From: Lethocerus indicus
Taxonomy: Eukaryota; Arthropoda; Insecta; Hemiptera; Belostomatidae
Direction of reading: 5' to 3'
Length of the DNA stretch: 64,000 nt
Assembly: GCA_019843655.1 (NCBI GenBank)
Contig: JACDQD010000104.1
Coordinates: 8,308,001 to 8,372,000, forward strand
Under the pieces are notes generated by a model, which was given only the letters and a program-made list of their open reading frames with translations, ran no database searches and had not been told where the DNA came from. The position numbers and the translations under genes are program-made. Shown one piece after another: positions 1-11,600 of this stretch. Position 1 is the stretch's first letter, and each line of letters starts with the position of its first letter.

Positions 1-1
1 C

Positions 2-121
2 CCCGGAGGCTTCGGCCTTCCGATGAGAGGTTTTGGATTAGTGGATCAATGCGAGCTCCCCCCAAGTGCCGGTACAAGGGCAGAACCTCAGGCTCAACAG
101 AGTACACTGGTCTCTAGCTAA
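2..121 (+). CDS. possible 3' end of a coding exon running in from the left
   Basis: The frame starting at base 2 is open for 39 codons and stops at TAA 119-121. The peptide is rich in Gly, Pro, Ser and Gln and ends in STLVSS. The segment is GC-rich and gives way abruptly to AT-rich DNA after the stop, with AATAAA-like hexamers near 290 and 390, as expected for a terminal exon followed by a 3' UTR. I do not recognise the protein. A stop-free run of this length at a window edge is not unusual by chance, and two other frames are only slightly shorter, so this is a weak call that needs the sequence to the left. Confidence 0.2.
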   Translation, partial: PGGFGLPMRGFGLVDQCELPPSAGTRAEPQAQQSTLVSS

Positions 122-3100
122 GACTTCCAGGTTCCTAGACGTAGTTTAAGTACTATCAATCAGATGCAAGTATTTCTCCTGTCAATATAGAGATAATCTT
201 TGAACATTTTAGATTTAATTCATTATATTCGGATATTTTAGGTGTATGATAATACAACCTACTTCATGAATGCCATAATTTTTGGAAGAAATAAAAAATT
301 CATCCACTTTTAGAGAAACTCACGCTCTTTTTTACACTTAAAAATATTACACACGTATATAATTTTCCCCTTAGCTCAAGGCATAAATGAATAAATCCAA
401 CCAAAGTTCATGTACTACATCAAATATGAGATGGGATAAGTGTGGAAAATAAGACCCGATGGGATAGAACGAGGGAGAGGCCGATAAAACCGGGAATTAA
501 ACGCTATACCGTTAAAATCGGCAAATTTCGAACTCCCGTAATCCGGAATTCCTAGGGCACAAACGACGCGTGTTTCCCGAATTTCCCCGGCACATATGCG
601 ACTCAAATTTACATTTCAAATAGTGCGCGTATAAATTACACTAATGATCCGGTGGAATCGTAGATAAAAGGGCTAATAATTGGGGGAGGTACGGGGTGGG
701 TGACTAATGTGGGTGGCTACGTGTCGCAGGCCCAATCCGCCCTCTCACGCTATTTATGGCTCAATTTCTGGAAATCGACTTCCCCGCGCCCCACTATTTT
801 CTTGTCCGATTTTTATCCGTTTTTCTTCCCTCACGTTGCACGTGTCGGACATGTTTCTGTCTTGGGATTGCTAATAAGTTTTTCACCAAAAGTGCATACC
901 TGTATCAACAGCTTGTCCATTCGTGGGCGCGGAAAATGTTTATTCAATTTCAGAATTTCTATAATATATATTTCGAATATTAACTAACAGAAAGTCCACT
1001 TAAAACAGCAACTGGAGTCTCAATAATACTTCAACTGATATAAGAAAATTATCACATATTTCATATTACTTTTACTGACAATTGAAAATATAATAAACGA
1101 AGAGGAAAAAGGTGGAAAATCCTTCAAAACTATAATACTTCCAGACAGGTTATAGTTATTGTGTCAATTTTAAGGAAGCGCTAAATTACAGAATACTATT
1201 GTCTCCTTTCGCCGGTTTGGTCCTATTTCAGACTTCTCACAACTTTCCGTCAGTTACAACTTAATTATGTGCTTACACATGTTTCTGTTTACCGATGAAG
1301 GATTCTGTCATCGCAAACACCAAATTGCCACAAATTTAATGGTACACTGAGCAACAGTTTAGTTGTTCAACTAACAACGCTTGTTTTATATTTGCACTGT
1401 ATTCCGCTTTACGGTCGGACAAGGAGATCGCATCACGAATCCAGATAATCTCTTCGTTCATCCGTCACTCGCATGATTCCGTTTATCTTCTCGCTTGTTC
1501 GGTCCTAGGATAAACCTGTTTCCTTTGAGTAATAATTATTAGTCATTTCTGGTTGGAGAGATGTGTGCACACAAAATCAGTTGAATTGGGTGTAAATAAT
1601 CAAATATGTGGTGCAGCGAAGAGTATAAGATTCAATCCATTGTTAGTGTTACTATAGTAATAATATCATTAATATCACAGTTTTCCTACTCGTTTCAAGT
1701 GCAACCGATGACGAAAATAGAATACCCGAGTAATTAAAAGACTGCTAACTACTACAACTTAGTAAATTTTAGTCTTCCCAAAATTTACCCAGTTACGATC
1801 GCAGTAACATCCTAGGAGGTTTAATGGGTATTTAATATACCTACGAATAACGGCTATAGAACAGAAATTGGCGGACAAAATTTCTGAATTTTCTTATCCA
1901 TCTGCCGGTTTCTATTATCAAAGATCGGCGTTCCGTACACAGTCACGGGGCAGTCTACAAACAGAATAAGCCCCCGAATCACTCCGCTCGGTTGTCCGGA
2001 GGTTTATAGTTTCCATTAAATTATATAGGTCCTTTACGTTCTGGGCCTCCACGTGGCCCCGGTTTTCTCGAAGGATTTCTCGAAACGTCGGTCCAGTGAA
2101 GCAATTCCGGTTTTACCCAATCTGGAACGAGTGTACACGCTCTCTGCTGTGCGCAATAGTCGAAACAAAGAACGGACTCAAATCGGGGACATGGTGAAAA
2201 TCTTGAAGCTTGCGGAGTTTCTGAAAAAAGTTGATCGCAATCTGCATAATTGGGTATGCCCCGAAACTGTCATTGTTTCTTTATACCGCATTACCCCGTC
2301 CCTATTCCGGAATAGGAATGTCAATAACGACCATTAAATATAAGATAAATAGCGTTGTCATATTTTCAACCGCTTTCCCGGCAGCTTTCTTATTGGTCTA
2401 TTGATTGCGTCCCGTTTTAAAACGCGATAAGATATAAGTAAAAGTTTGCAAGTAATTCATGAATCCAATTTAGCGTCCATTAGTATTATTACTACACTAT
2501 TAGTATGAATAAAATAACGAGAGGAAACACAATGGAGACTCTAGTAATGATATGCCAAAATAAACATCGCCATGAACGGTCTCTAAATAAGACTAGGGTT
2601 TTTAATTTAAAAAAGGAGGAATTAACATTTTCGATTGGTTCCTACCGTTCCATCCGACACGTTTTCATTAGTCACAGCGGAGAAATTTCAAGTAGAAAGC
2701 CGGAACGGTAATCGGAGTTACCAATAAAGCGGAAAATGGTAGGAATGCCCGCGGCGCGTTCCTGAAGAATGAAGAAAGTGATGATGGGACGCACTCGGAG
2801 GAAATGAGGAACCTGCCGGTCGAACTGACAACTAATTCACGATCCATCAAGCTCAGGCTTTCTAATCAAAAGGAGAAAGTATTGAAAAAAGCGGACCTCG
2901 GTGAACTTGGCGTGAAAGGATCAGAAGTGGAGTTTTTGTTTTTTGCGTTGAGAAACATGGGAATCGTATATATGTATTGTCATACTTCTTTTATTGTTTC
3001 TTAAGTTGTTAATAGCAATTAACGTAAATTTAAGAGCTCTTATACGGTTTCTTGTTAATGGTTGCGGGAAATTCGTGATTGTAGAGAAAATCGCCTTTCA

Positions 3101-5598
3101 GTCAATTAGGAAGAAAATGAACATGCAACAGAAATATCGGTAGGTAATTTATTTCCGATATGCGTTGCATTCTTTACAATTAACCTGCTGGGCAGTTAAT
3201 TCTGTCGCCAATTGCACGAAAAATCAAGACAATCTGAAAGAATTTCCAGATGTAAATTCTCAAGTTGAACTTTGAATACGAAAAGTGGCATTTTAAATTA
3301 TAGGTTCAAATGCACAGGTTTGTTATGGCTAGGGCTAACGTATTAGGACCAACCCTTATTAACAAGTCGACCATAGTACAATACTTTTGTTTTATACTTT
3401 ATCCTGTCATCAGACGTCTTTCGCTGTCCCATAATCTTGAAATTTTCTTCGTTTATCTGTTTAATTTCGGGAAGGGAAATTCTGTAGTTAATGGCTCGGA
3501 TTAACCTTTCGGGACAGTTGGACCTTATTGTCGGGCACTTTCATAGTGGAGGATTGTTTTAATCGCCCCCATTATCCGAAGCGTTATTCAACCCCCCCAC
3601 CGGTATAATTTTAATTTATTTCCGAGAGAAAAAAAGTGGCATTTATTTTCCGGTCGGTATCTTAATCGCTTCAATAATTTACCGGGCACGTTTTTAAGAG
3701 AGCCGGCCAACAGAGCGGCCCCCACCCCCGCCTCCACCGCCCCCGAGTCGCAAGGCGGCCAACACTCTAATTTGTGTCAAGACCGTCAATCATCTTATTG
3801 TTTATTTTACCGTCACCTCATCAATCATCCCCATCATACCGGAAACTTCTCAGTCGATAAGACCACGGTCTATTCCTTCCAAAAAGGAATATATTATTTT
3901 ATTTTTTACTTTTTTCTGTTCCGTGTTCACCGCAATGCCAAGATACAGTGTTGCTTTGTTACACAGCTAATTCAGTAACACCAAGAAACTTTTTTTGTAT
4001 ATCCACATTTAGACTTTTATACACTGCTAGAATCTTATTGCAGATGTATTTAATTTCCTGCAAATAAAGGCACTTACTACTGACTTTATTCTGAATTAAT
4101 CTGTAAATGTAACCTTCCGCCTTCATTATTTTAATTAATTCTGATTAAGTACAGAAAAATGAGATGGAGAACTTTCTTCAATTTTCTGGAGGTTAAGAAA
4201 TTTAGGATTGTATATAACATGAAGGCAGTCGTCTGCTCCTATTCCATCGGAAACCATTAGTTATTGAGGAATCGCCTAGTCGCGGGCCTAATAACCGTTT
4301 CTTCTTTCCACGGTTAATCGACCTCCGCGCAGTTTCATCCCCGAAGTAGGTTAAACGGGGGACACAAGGGGGAGCAATTCGAGCGAAACTAGAAGCCCAG
4401 TTCTTCAGCGAAACATCTCGACCGCGGTTTCGAGTTCACTTTTGCGGTCATTCCCTCCGACCCCCCTCGACTTTCCCGGATTCTGTTCAGAGAGAGAGAG
4501 GAAGAGGCCTTCTCGGTGCAACTCCTGGAAAAGGATTCGGGTCCGAGGTTCGAATAATCGAGGAACGACTGCGAGGGGAATCCGCCCCCTTTGCTACCTG
4601 ACGGAGCCCAACCTCTGAGAGCGGTTAATTCGTCGGTTAAACAAAGCTAGCGGCATGCAGTTCATTATCCCTCGGCTCCGAGATACCGCTAGTTATGACG
4701 CTTATCCTAAACGGATCGGTAAACAAAGGCGAGAGAGATGGATCTGGTTATATTTGTGTTACGTTCCGAGCGGTGTTAGATGCCGTATTTCTGAATATGC
4801 ATTTTTTATCCTACAAAAGTGAAACAGTTTAAGTAATCTGAAACCGGTTACAGGAAGGTTATAGAGAGGAGGAAAGTATTGAAATTTTGCTGAAGGACTG
4901 AATCTGGACAGGAAACTAAAACAAATACCACAAAATTAAAAAACAAATTGTAAGATAATTTATCCACTAAATACTATATTGTCGTTGGATAAACTAGAAT
5001 GAATCGTTTTTGTTGTCCTGCAGTGATTGCTGAATTAGCATTATGATGACGAAATAAATGATAGGGAATACGTTTCAAATAAATTAATATTACAGGTAGC
5101 GCAAAAGTATGTAAATAACAAAATAACGTATACGTGTTCTTAGCAGAAACCTAACCCTTTCTAATATCTCAAATCTAACATACTTCGGGAGTATCAGAAA
5201 ACAAAAAAATGTTCAAAGCAATATTTTCAAGCAAAGTGGTTCTATAAAAGAACTATTAATACCTTGTTCATTGATACTGGAAATACACTTACTTTGTTAA
5301 ACAAGGCTAATAAAGTTAATTGAATTTAGTCGACTGAAATGCTTAGATTTTAGCCCTGCAAATACTTTCTTTTAACGACTAGCCTTCTATCAGCTTATCA
5401 ATTTATGCTTGTTATCTTTTTATGAACTTTTAACTTTTATCGTTGTATGAACGAAAAGTTCAATTTCGCCAAACGCCGTGCAAACGGTGTTTTATCCTCG
5501 ACAGGCCACGATCCCAAGTGCGCTGTTCCCTAATGCGGACGGAGCTTGTTCCGGTGTCAGGACGGGCGTCCCGTTATCTAATTGTTTGCCTAGTTCCG
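122..5598. other. non-coding stretch, no gene recognised
   Basis: Mostly AT-rich sequence with GC-richer islets near 3.7 and 4.3-4.7 kb. A stop-free plus-strand run at 2696-3004 looks protein-like but has no recognised domain and no convincing splice sites. G-runs near 683-717 could form a weak quadruplex. Around 4635-4725 two FoxA-like motifs (GTTAAACAAAG, GTAAACAAAGG) lie about 90 bases apart. Nothing else could be supported. Confidence 0.5.
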
Positions 5599-5605
5599 TC
5601 TCTCC

Positions 5606-5646
<41 letters not shown>

Positions 5647-5688
5647 TCTCCCTCTCTCCCCCTGTCTCTCTCTCCCTCCCTCTCTCCC
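5599..5688. repeat. (TC)n microsatellite, interrupted
   Basis: About 90 bases of almost pure pyrimidine, with a perfect TC core in the middle and CCC interruptions on both sides. Reading frames through it give Ser-Leu repeats on the plus strand and Glu-Arg repeats on the minus strand, which are artefacts of the repeat. Confidence 0.95.
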
Positions 5689-6478
5689 ACACTCGTTCCG
5701 ACTCTGTTTGCGGTTCCTCTCTCCGGTTTGTTTTCAGACCGCCGCCCCCGGCGGACACACAGTTATGAGTTGTCTTTCCGCGCTAATTGAAAATCCAAAG
5801 CGTTTAGCCAGCCGTTACCGAGACCCCGATTCGGGTGACCGCTCTGTCCTTGCCTAAATTAACATCTCTCCGATACGTTTAATTTATTTGCAAAGGGTTA
5901 AGATTCGTTAAGATAGTAAAGTTGTTTAATGATATCTTTATTTTATAAAGCAGACAGGCTCAGAAACATTTGTATTATATCTATAGATATCTATGCGTAT
6001 TTGTTTGAGAATAAGTGTTAATTGACTATTTATGTTATATATTCTTCTGTGTATAGAACGACAAGAAACATTGATGAAATTTGGCAATTATGGCGCAAAG
6101 TGTCTGGTATTTTATTGTGTAAATTCGGTACTATTAACAGTATTAATTCACAGTACTGTTGCGGTACAAACCAGAAAACAGCACTGAATCCACAATGACA
6201 AATCAATCCATCTAGTATAATTTTTGAATAAAAAAATTAATACATTTATGACAAATTAATTATGCTCAATTAGGAATTAAAGTAACCTTTTAAATAAAAA
6301 TGGTTTTCATAGTCCATATTGCCAGTCTTTTGGAACGCGCGTTTATACATATGTAGTGTGTGTGATATTCCTGTCTTTCTAATTGTGAAACACTCGGGTC
6401 TATGTCTCTTTACGATCGGCAATGAAAAAATTAGAGCGGCGTGGTTAGAAAATGCATCGGCCGAAGTGATGACTGCGG
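5689..6478. other. non-coding stretch, nothing recognised
   Basis: AT-rich after the microsatellite. I see no gene, transposon motif or strong palindrome here. Confidence 0.5.
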
Positions 6479-6501
6479 TTTAAATCAATTTAAATCAATT
6501 T
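6479..6501. repeat. 10-bp tandem duplication TTTAAATCAA x2
   Basis: Two perfect copies of TTTAAATCAA followed by TTT. It lies at the left edge of a GC-mixed block (6480-6720) whose base composition differs from the AT-rich flanks. Confidence 0.8.
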
Positions 6502-6720
6502 CATTCGGGCCCCAGGGACGTGCCTATGCGCGCCGGCTGTTGCATTTTGTCATCATCAGGAGCTTGAACATTCACAGACCGATCATTGTCATTTATGCGC
6601 CATAAATTTTCATCACGTTCGGAGGGGCTTCAATACCGCGTCGCACATCCTCGGTTCGCGCCGCAATTTCCATGCCAACGTCCGGCCGTATTTAACAATT
6701 TAGTTCCGTGCAATTAATTA
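6480..6720. promoter_or_regulatory. candidate cis-regulatory element with paired TTTATG sites
   Basis: At 6591-6607 the arms ATTTATG and CATAAAT face each other around CGC. TTTATG(G) is the core preferred by Abd-B/Caudal-class homeodomains, so the arrangement offers two opposed sites of that type. The block also holds ATTA-type cores and balanced base composition without an open reading frame. A similar arrangement with a 5-base spacer occurs at 32197-32215. Regulatory function is inferred from motif content only; no conservation data were available. Confidence 0.25.
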
Positions 6721-6825
6721 ACAACGAAATATATTTGTCATATTTATATGTCTTAATATTTCTAGAACTGAATATTTTATACTCAACTCACCAAAACATG
6801 ATATATATATTTGAATAATAATATC

Positions 6826-6862
6826 CTGATGATGATGGAACCAGTAACAGTTCCGAAACGTC
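6826..6862 (+). ncRNA. hammerhead ribozyme-like core
   Basis: The core CTGATGA (6826-6832) is followed by a 5-bp stem II, GGAAC (6837-6841) with GTTCC (6850-6854) around an 8-base loop. Next comes GAAAC (6855-6859) and directly GTC (6860-6862), which matches the hammerhead order CUGANGA, stem II, GAAA, tiny stem III, NUH cleavage triplet. Four bases (TGAT) separate the core from stem II where one is usual; an extra GAT triplet would explain this. Stem I is weak (a C-G pair and a U-G wobble). Minimal hammerheads with very short stem III are known in Penelope-like and other retroelements. This is a pattern match and activity is not implied. Confidence 0.4.
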
Positions 6863-6875
6863 GGAAGCAGACAAC

Positions 6876-6928
6876 ACCCGAGAGGGCCCCAGAAGGGTAA
6901 AAACCCTTCCAATGGAGTTCACTCGGGT
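6876..6928. repeat. nested stem-loop next to the hammerhead-like core
   Basis: An outer 7-bp stem (ACCCGAG 6876-6882 with CTCGGGT 6922-6928) encloses an inner 7-bp hairpin (GAAGGGT 6892-6898, loop AAAA, ACCCTTC 6903-6909). All pairs are perfect. It begins 14 bases after the GTC of the hammerhead-like core, so the two may belong to one structured repeat. Confidence 0.7.
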
Positions 6929-8628
6929 GGTTTCCAAACACAGGAAAAATCCCGGAACGGTTGGGGGTCAAACCATATTCATCCCCCATATGATGTTTGA
7001 GAAGAAGTGAACCTAATTGCGGACGTTTTGTTTCGGTATAATCTATTTATTGACTTACCTTGGCTATTATGTTGACAGGTTATTTTTAAAGAACGGTACT
7101 TACAATTCCCCTCTTTTCATCGTGCGCCGGTTTTCCTCTTCCTGTTTGTAACGGTACAGTTGAACCGCTTTGTACATTTCGAAACAAATAACTAGATTAT
7201 TGGCCGGCGGCCATAGGGAAAGATTTCCGAATGGATTGACCGTCTAATTCGAGGGGGGGGATCTAACATCAACGTGGATTTCACGCCCGTCCTTTTGCAC
7301 TTTCTCCGCTAGGCGAGGACCATGAACGCCCCCGGGGGTAAACGGCGTATTAAAAGACGTCTCGAATCGGCGGTCGGGCCCGATTATGCCCGGCTTTAAA
7401 AGTCCCGCTCGCCCCGTTGTTTTTTCCGCTCGCTTTTCCGGGCTTTCCCTCGTTAGTGGCTTCGACCGGCTTCAATCGCCGCATATTCAACGGTGTGGAG
7501 AGGCGGATTGGGTCGCGGTTCGGTGCCCACTGTATTACGAAACGCAGTACCGGTATTAAATGATAGATAATATATGAAAATAAACGTATAATTCGGGCAC
7601 AACTGTTAATACCTGAAACTTCACTCTTTGATCATTGTTGGCGTGGAACCGTGTTGCACCAAGTCGTGGTTCCCAACGGAGGGTGCGAGATGACATTTTA
7701 GTTTATCATGCATGAATGAAAATTCTATTTGTTGTAATATTTTTTCTTTTCCATATCCCGCATGGAAACTCATCTAGAAACTTGACAATTACTGTATTTC
7801 CTATTGTTCTCATTGTTTTATCTTTAACATTCTTGGCCTGTTATTCAGAGATATTATTCTAAATGAAGTCCGGAATCTGTGATAAATTGTAGACTGCACG
7901 GTTGTGTTAATTGAACAAGGGTCAGCGAAGACGCGGCGGCGACCTGTTGCTTGGACAGCCGCGTGGTACAACACTGGTCCACTCCCCCGCCTGCATTCCT
8001 TTTTATGAAATTCAGCCAGACACATGCCTACACGACAACATCGATTTCAAATGCCTAAAGTATATGTGTACGGTTTTCAGAGTGTCAGAGTTCACTAACT
8101 CACTGACGTAATGCTACTGAGACAGAATGCACGAAGTATTGCGGTATGACTAATCGAGCAATGCGGCGTGATGATTGAGGAAGGTTTACACTATAATGTT
8201 TTCTCGGTTTTCCATTTTCTGTTTTTTTGTATATAAAGCATTAGCAGCGTTACAGAACGCAGGGTGCTAAAATTCTAGCCAATTCTCCGAATTAAGAGAA
8301 GATATAAAAAGAAAAGGTTATGTTAGGTGAGGCCCACAACTTATAGACTTCAAAGAGGCCATCGTTACCATTAACCCTGCTGTCCTCGGGACCACGCAGT
8401 GATCTTCCCAGTGCAACAATGAGAGTAGCGAAGATAATTTTATCCAAAGTTTTATTGGCGCCTGAATTGAGCTTTGGTTTCAAGTCCCGTAGCAGGCGGA
8501 CTGAATTCGTGCCCCCCTTTCTTCGGCCGTGCGTTTATACCGAATTAGAGACATTCGGCTAATAAGGGGAACAACCGTGCGAACGGGACGGCTAAAGAAT
8601 AACGGGTGGCCCGGGACCATTATTAGCG
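6929..8628. other. non-coding stretch, no gene recognised
   Basis: A GC-rich islet at about 7200-7530 is flanked by AT-rich DNA. On the minus strand two strong donor-like GTAAGT sites exist (reverse complements of ACTTAC at 7055-7060 and 7098-7103), but no acceptor with a good pyrimidine tract lies at a suitable distance, so no exon is called. Confidence 0.5.
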
Positions 8629-8649
8629 CCCCCGCCCCCGCCCCCACCC
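8629..8649 (-). other. G-quadruplex/i-motif sequence, (CCCCCG)3-like
   Basis: CCCCCG, CCCCCG, CCCCCA and CCC follow one another, giving four G-runs on the minus strand separated by single bases. This meets the canonical quadruplex pattern. It lies in a GC-rich islet (8.5-8.7 kb). Confidence 0.7.
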
Positions 8650-11600
8650 ACGGGTTACCTTCAGCACGCTGCACCGCACTGTTACACTGACCGAATAATT
8701 GTGGGTACCCGGACTCAGCTCCATTCTCACCGAACCGCATTCTTACGAGGTTGATTTGATAAGTATAGTAAATATAATCGTTTTAACACAGTTTTCTGAA
8801 CAAAATTATTTTCATTTTTCGACATAATCTCCATTTAGCGAGACTCGGTCCTTCGAATTCCCAATTCTGACATGCCGTCAGAAAAGTCTTCAAAGGTTGT
8901 ACAATAACTTTTCAACATATAAACTCTACTTAACAAATCATCCTCCCTTGGATGTGATTTAACAATCTCATATTACGTTCAGAGTGAATAAACATAATAA
9001 TGTGCGACACTCTCCGTGTGCGGTAGAAATCTGTTGAATTAAAGCTCACAAACTTAAACTAAACTTAAAACATTGTTTTCGCGTAAACGAGTGTTTTTTG
9101 TTTACAGGCCTGTAGGTTAAGATTGAAACTACTGTCTACTGAAAGTACTGTCCCCACTCGGTTATTCGAATTAGATTCGATTCATAAAATATACCACCGT
9201 TAAATATTATTAGCGCGTAAGTATTATATGCCGGTGAAAATATAAACCCCACTCTTGTGAAGAACGTTCCCGGTTTCTGTGGGAATTGACGCATAAAGGA
9301 GAAGCGGGGTTCATCTATCTCGTTATTAGAATTATAGGAACTCTCTCCCGCCCCCGCCCTTCTCACAACAGAGTTACAAAGACAGAGGCTGGAAATGACA
9401 CAGGCCATTATCTCAGTGTTCTAGCCCGGTTGAGGCGATTATAGAGGGGATGACGGTAATGATGGGGGGTTGGTGCTAAGTCAACCCCCGTGCCGACCTG
9501 AGAAAACCGCCGCCGCCGCCCCTGTGTGTATCTTACCCGCGGCTTCCCCGAGTTCAAAAGTAAGACTCGCCCCGCGTCAGCACGCCCCGTCATAATTAAA
9601 CCAAACTAAACCCCCCACTGACGGCGGTCTCTCAATAGTTTACGCGTCCACCGCGCACCGCCCGCAGCCCCAGCCGGTAACGAGCGCTACCTGGAAATTC
9701 CGGCCCTTCGCAAACATAATTAGCGCCCTGTCAAGTCTATATACATCCTCCCTAATGCCGGCAAAGAGCGTAGATCTGTCGGGGATCTATATGTTGCCGG
9801 ATGACTCGAGATTCAATTTCATTCTCTCCCTGATGTTCGAAATGTTTCCAAAAATAAAAAAAAATGTTCCACGATAGTATTTTATTGCTTTTATTGCTGT
9901 GATAAATTATTTTAATGATTTTAGGGCGTCAACGAAAGCTCGAAACGTTTCAAACTAAGAATATAATTTTTACTACTTAATGACCAATAATAGGGTTCCT
10001 ATCTTAGGGATGAATCCCGAAATTCGTCATTTCGGGATAACGGGCCGCAAGCTCAATGTTGTCCTGTTGTCGCCAGAAATATTCTTTGAAATCCAGTACG
10101 TGAATCAAGAATTTAGATTTAACCGCGAGTCAGCCATTTTATGATGACTGCTCTCCAAAAGCATAGTGTTCAAACATTATTCGCATAACATATTCAATGG
10201 CTCAAAACTGTTTATTGATGGGGGGCCTTGTTTGGACGTCGCTGTCAACTGTTATCAATTCTAAATTTCAATCTGGAACGGATAAATTAACATTTTCCCA
10301 TTTGAAACAATGCAGCCCTCTCCGTATTTGTATTCACGGCCAATTAGCATTCCATTCTCTCGGTAATGTACTCGATCGTCAATCATGTCGCCGTGCACTG
10401 TTTGCGATATTATTACTGCGCCAGGCACATTGAAAATTAAAATAATTGATTAAGGTCTTCTAATTTGAAGATTATTTCTTTACATTTGGAAAATGGCAAA
10501 TACGTTTTACGCGTGGCATAGTGATGATGATGTATTAAAATTAATGCGTGGATAAATTTAATTTTACATTACATTTTGATTCACTCATTGCACGAACTGG
10601 AGTAGTGACCAGATGGATGGAATGATAGGACACTTTTGACTTCCCTATCGCTCGTAGTGTACTGTGGAATGTTGTAAAAGCCGTGTCCATAAATTTTTGA
10701 AATTTATATTACAAATAACAGTACCTGTTTGACGGTTAAAGCGTGGAATGCTATCCTCAGTGCGTGACCCTATTTTGTTATGAGCTGACTGACAGAGACG
10801 AGTCGTTTTACCGGCACTGAAATATACGGCGATATTTTCATTTGTTTTATACTCTAAATAATTTTAATTTATGTGTCAGGTAAGATAAGCGACGCCTACT
10901 TCAAAAAAAATGACAACGGAGGAATGTTACCCTAATGGTCATTCACGGTTAAAAGATATCTGCGTTTTTACAGGCTATTTACGTTTTGAGTAATTTATAT
11001 TCCGAACTAGTTTAATCATTTTATGGGATGCTTCTTATGTCGGTGGAATATTCGAACAATGTTCCCATATCAATATGTTACTTGGTTTGGACACTGCAGT
11101 AGTTTTCTTATAGATTTTCTGTCATATATAATTCGAAAGTAAATCTACCTGGAATGTTCCCGGAATGTAGGTACCGCATTAAAAATAAGCCGATGCCGGC
11201 GGTGGTCGTCCGTATATCGTAGGATAGTGTCGTGGGCTTGGATGAATCACAACCGGTAGGGGTTATCGGGGCCTAATATCGTCCGTCTTAAATTCGGGCC
11301 TAAATCACGAGACAGGCCCCGTGTGTCATGTCCCGACCAACCGTTCGTTAGCCAAGTTTACCGCCCGGCGGGACGTCCCTTCTATCGCCCGCTTCTCAAT
11401 TAGGAGACAGTCGGCTTCAACCTCATAGGCGGCCGTTAATTTTATCCCGACCGAGCGGACAAACTCGGGACTTTGTAACCCGAAATATAGACTAGACCTC
11501 TGTTATATTGGTGTGGACTGGAATCCCGGAATAAAAATATTCGAGATGCGATCGGCCGGAATATCAAACTTTAAACGCCACTATCTGGAGACGTTCCCCG

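Noticed and set aside
2696..3004. Stop-free plus-strand run with acidic and basic stretches
   Set aside because: Protein-like in appearance, but no start context, no recognised domain and no convincing splice acceptor; runs of this length are expected by chance.
3098..3145. Short plus-strand segment after CGCCTTTCAG ending near CG/GTAGGT
   Set aside because: Weak donor and only 38 bases; indistinguishable from chance.
4180..4260. Minus-strand peptide with GADDC, resembling the reverse-transcriptase active-site motif
   Set aside because: Surrounding residues do not match any reverse-transcriptase block; treated as coincidence.
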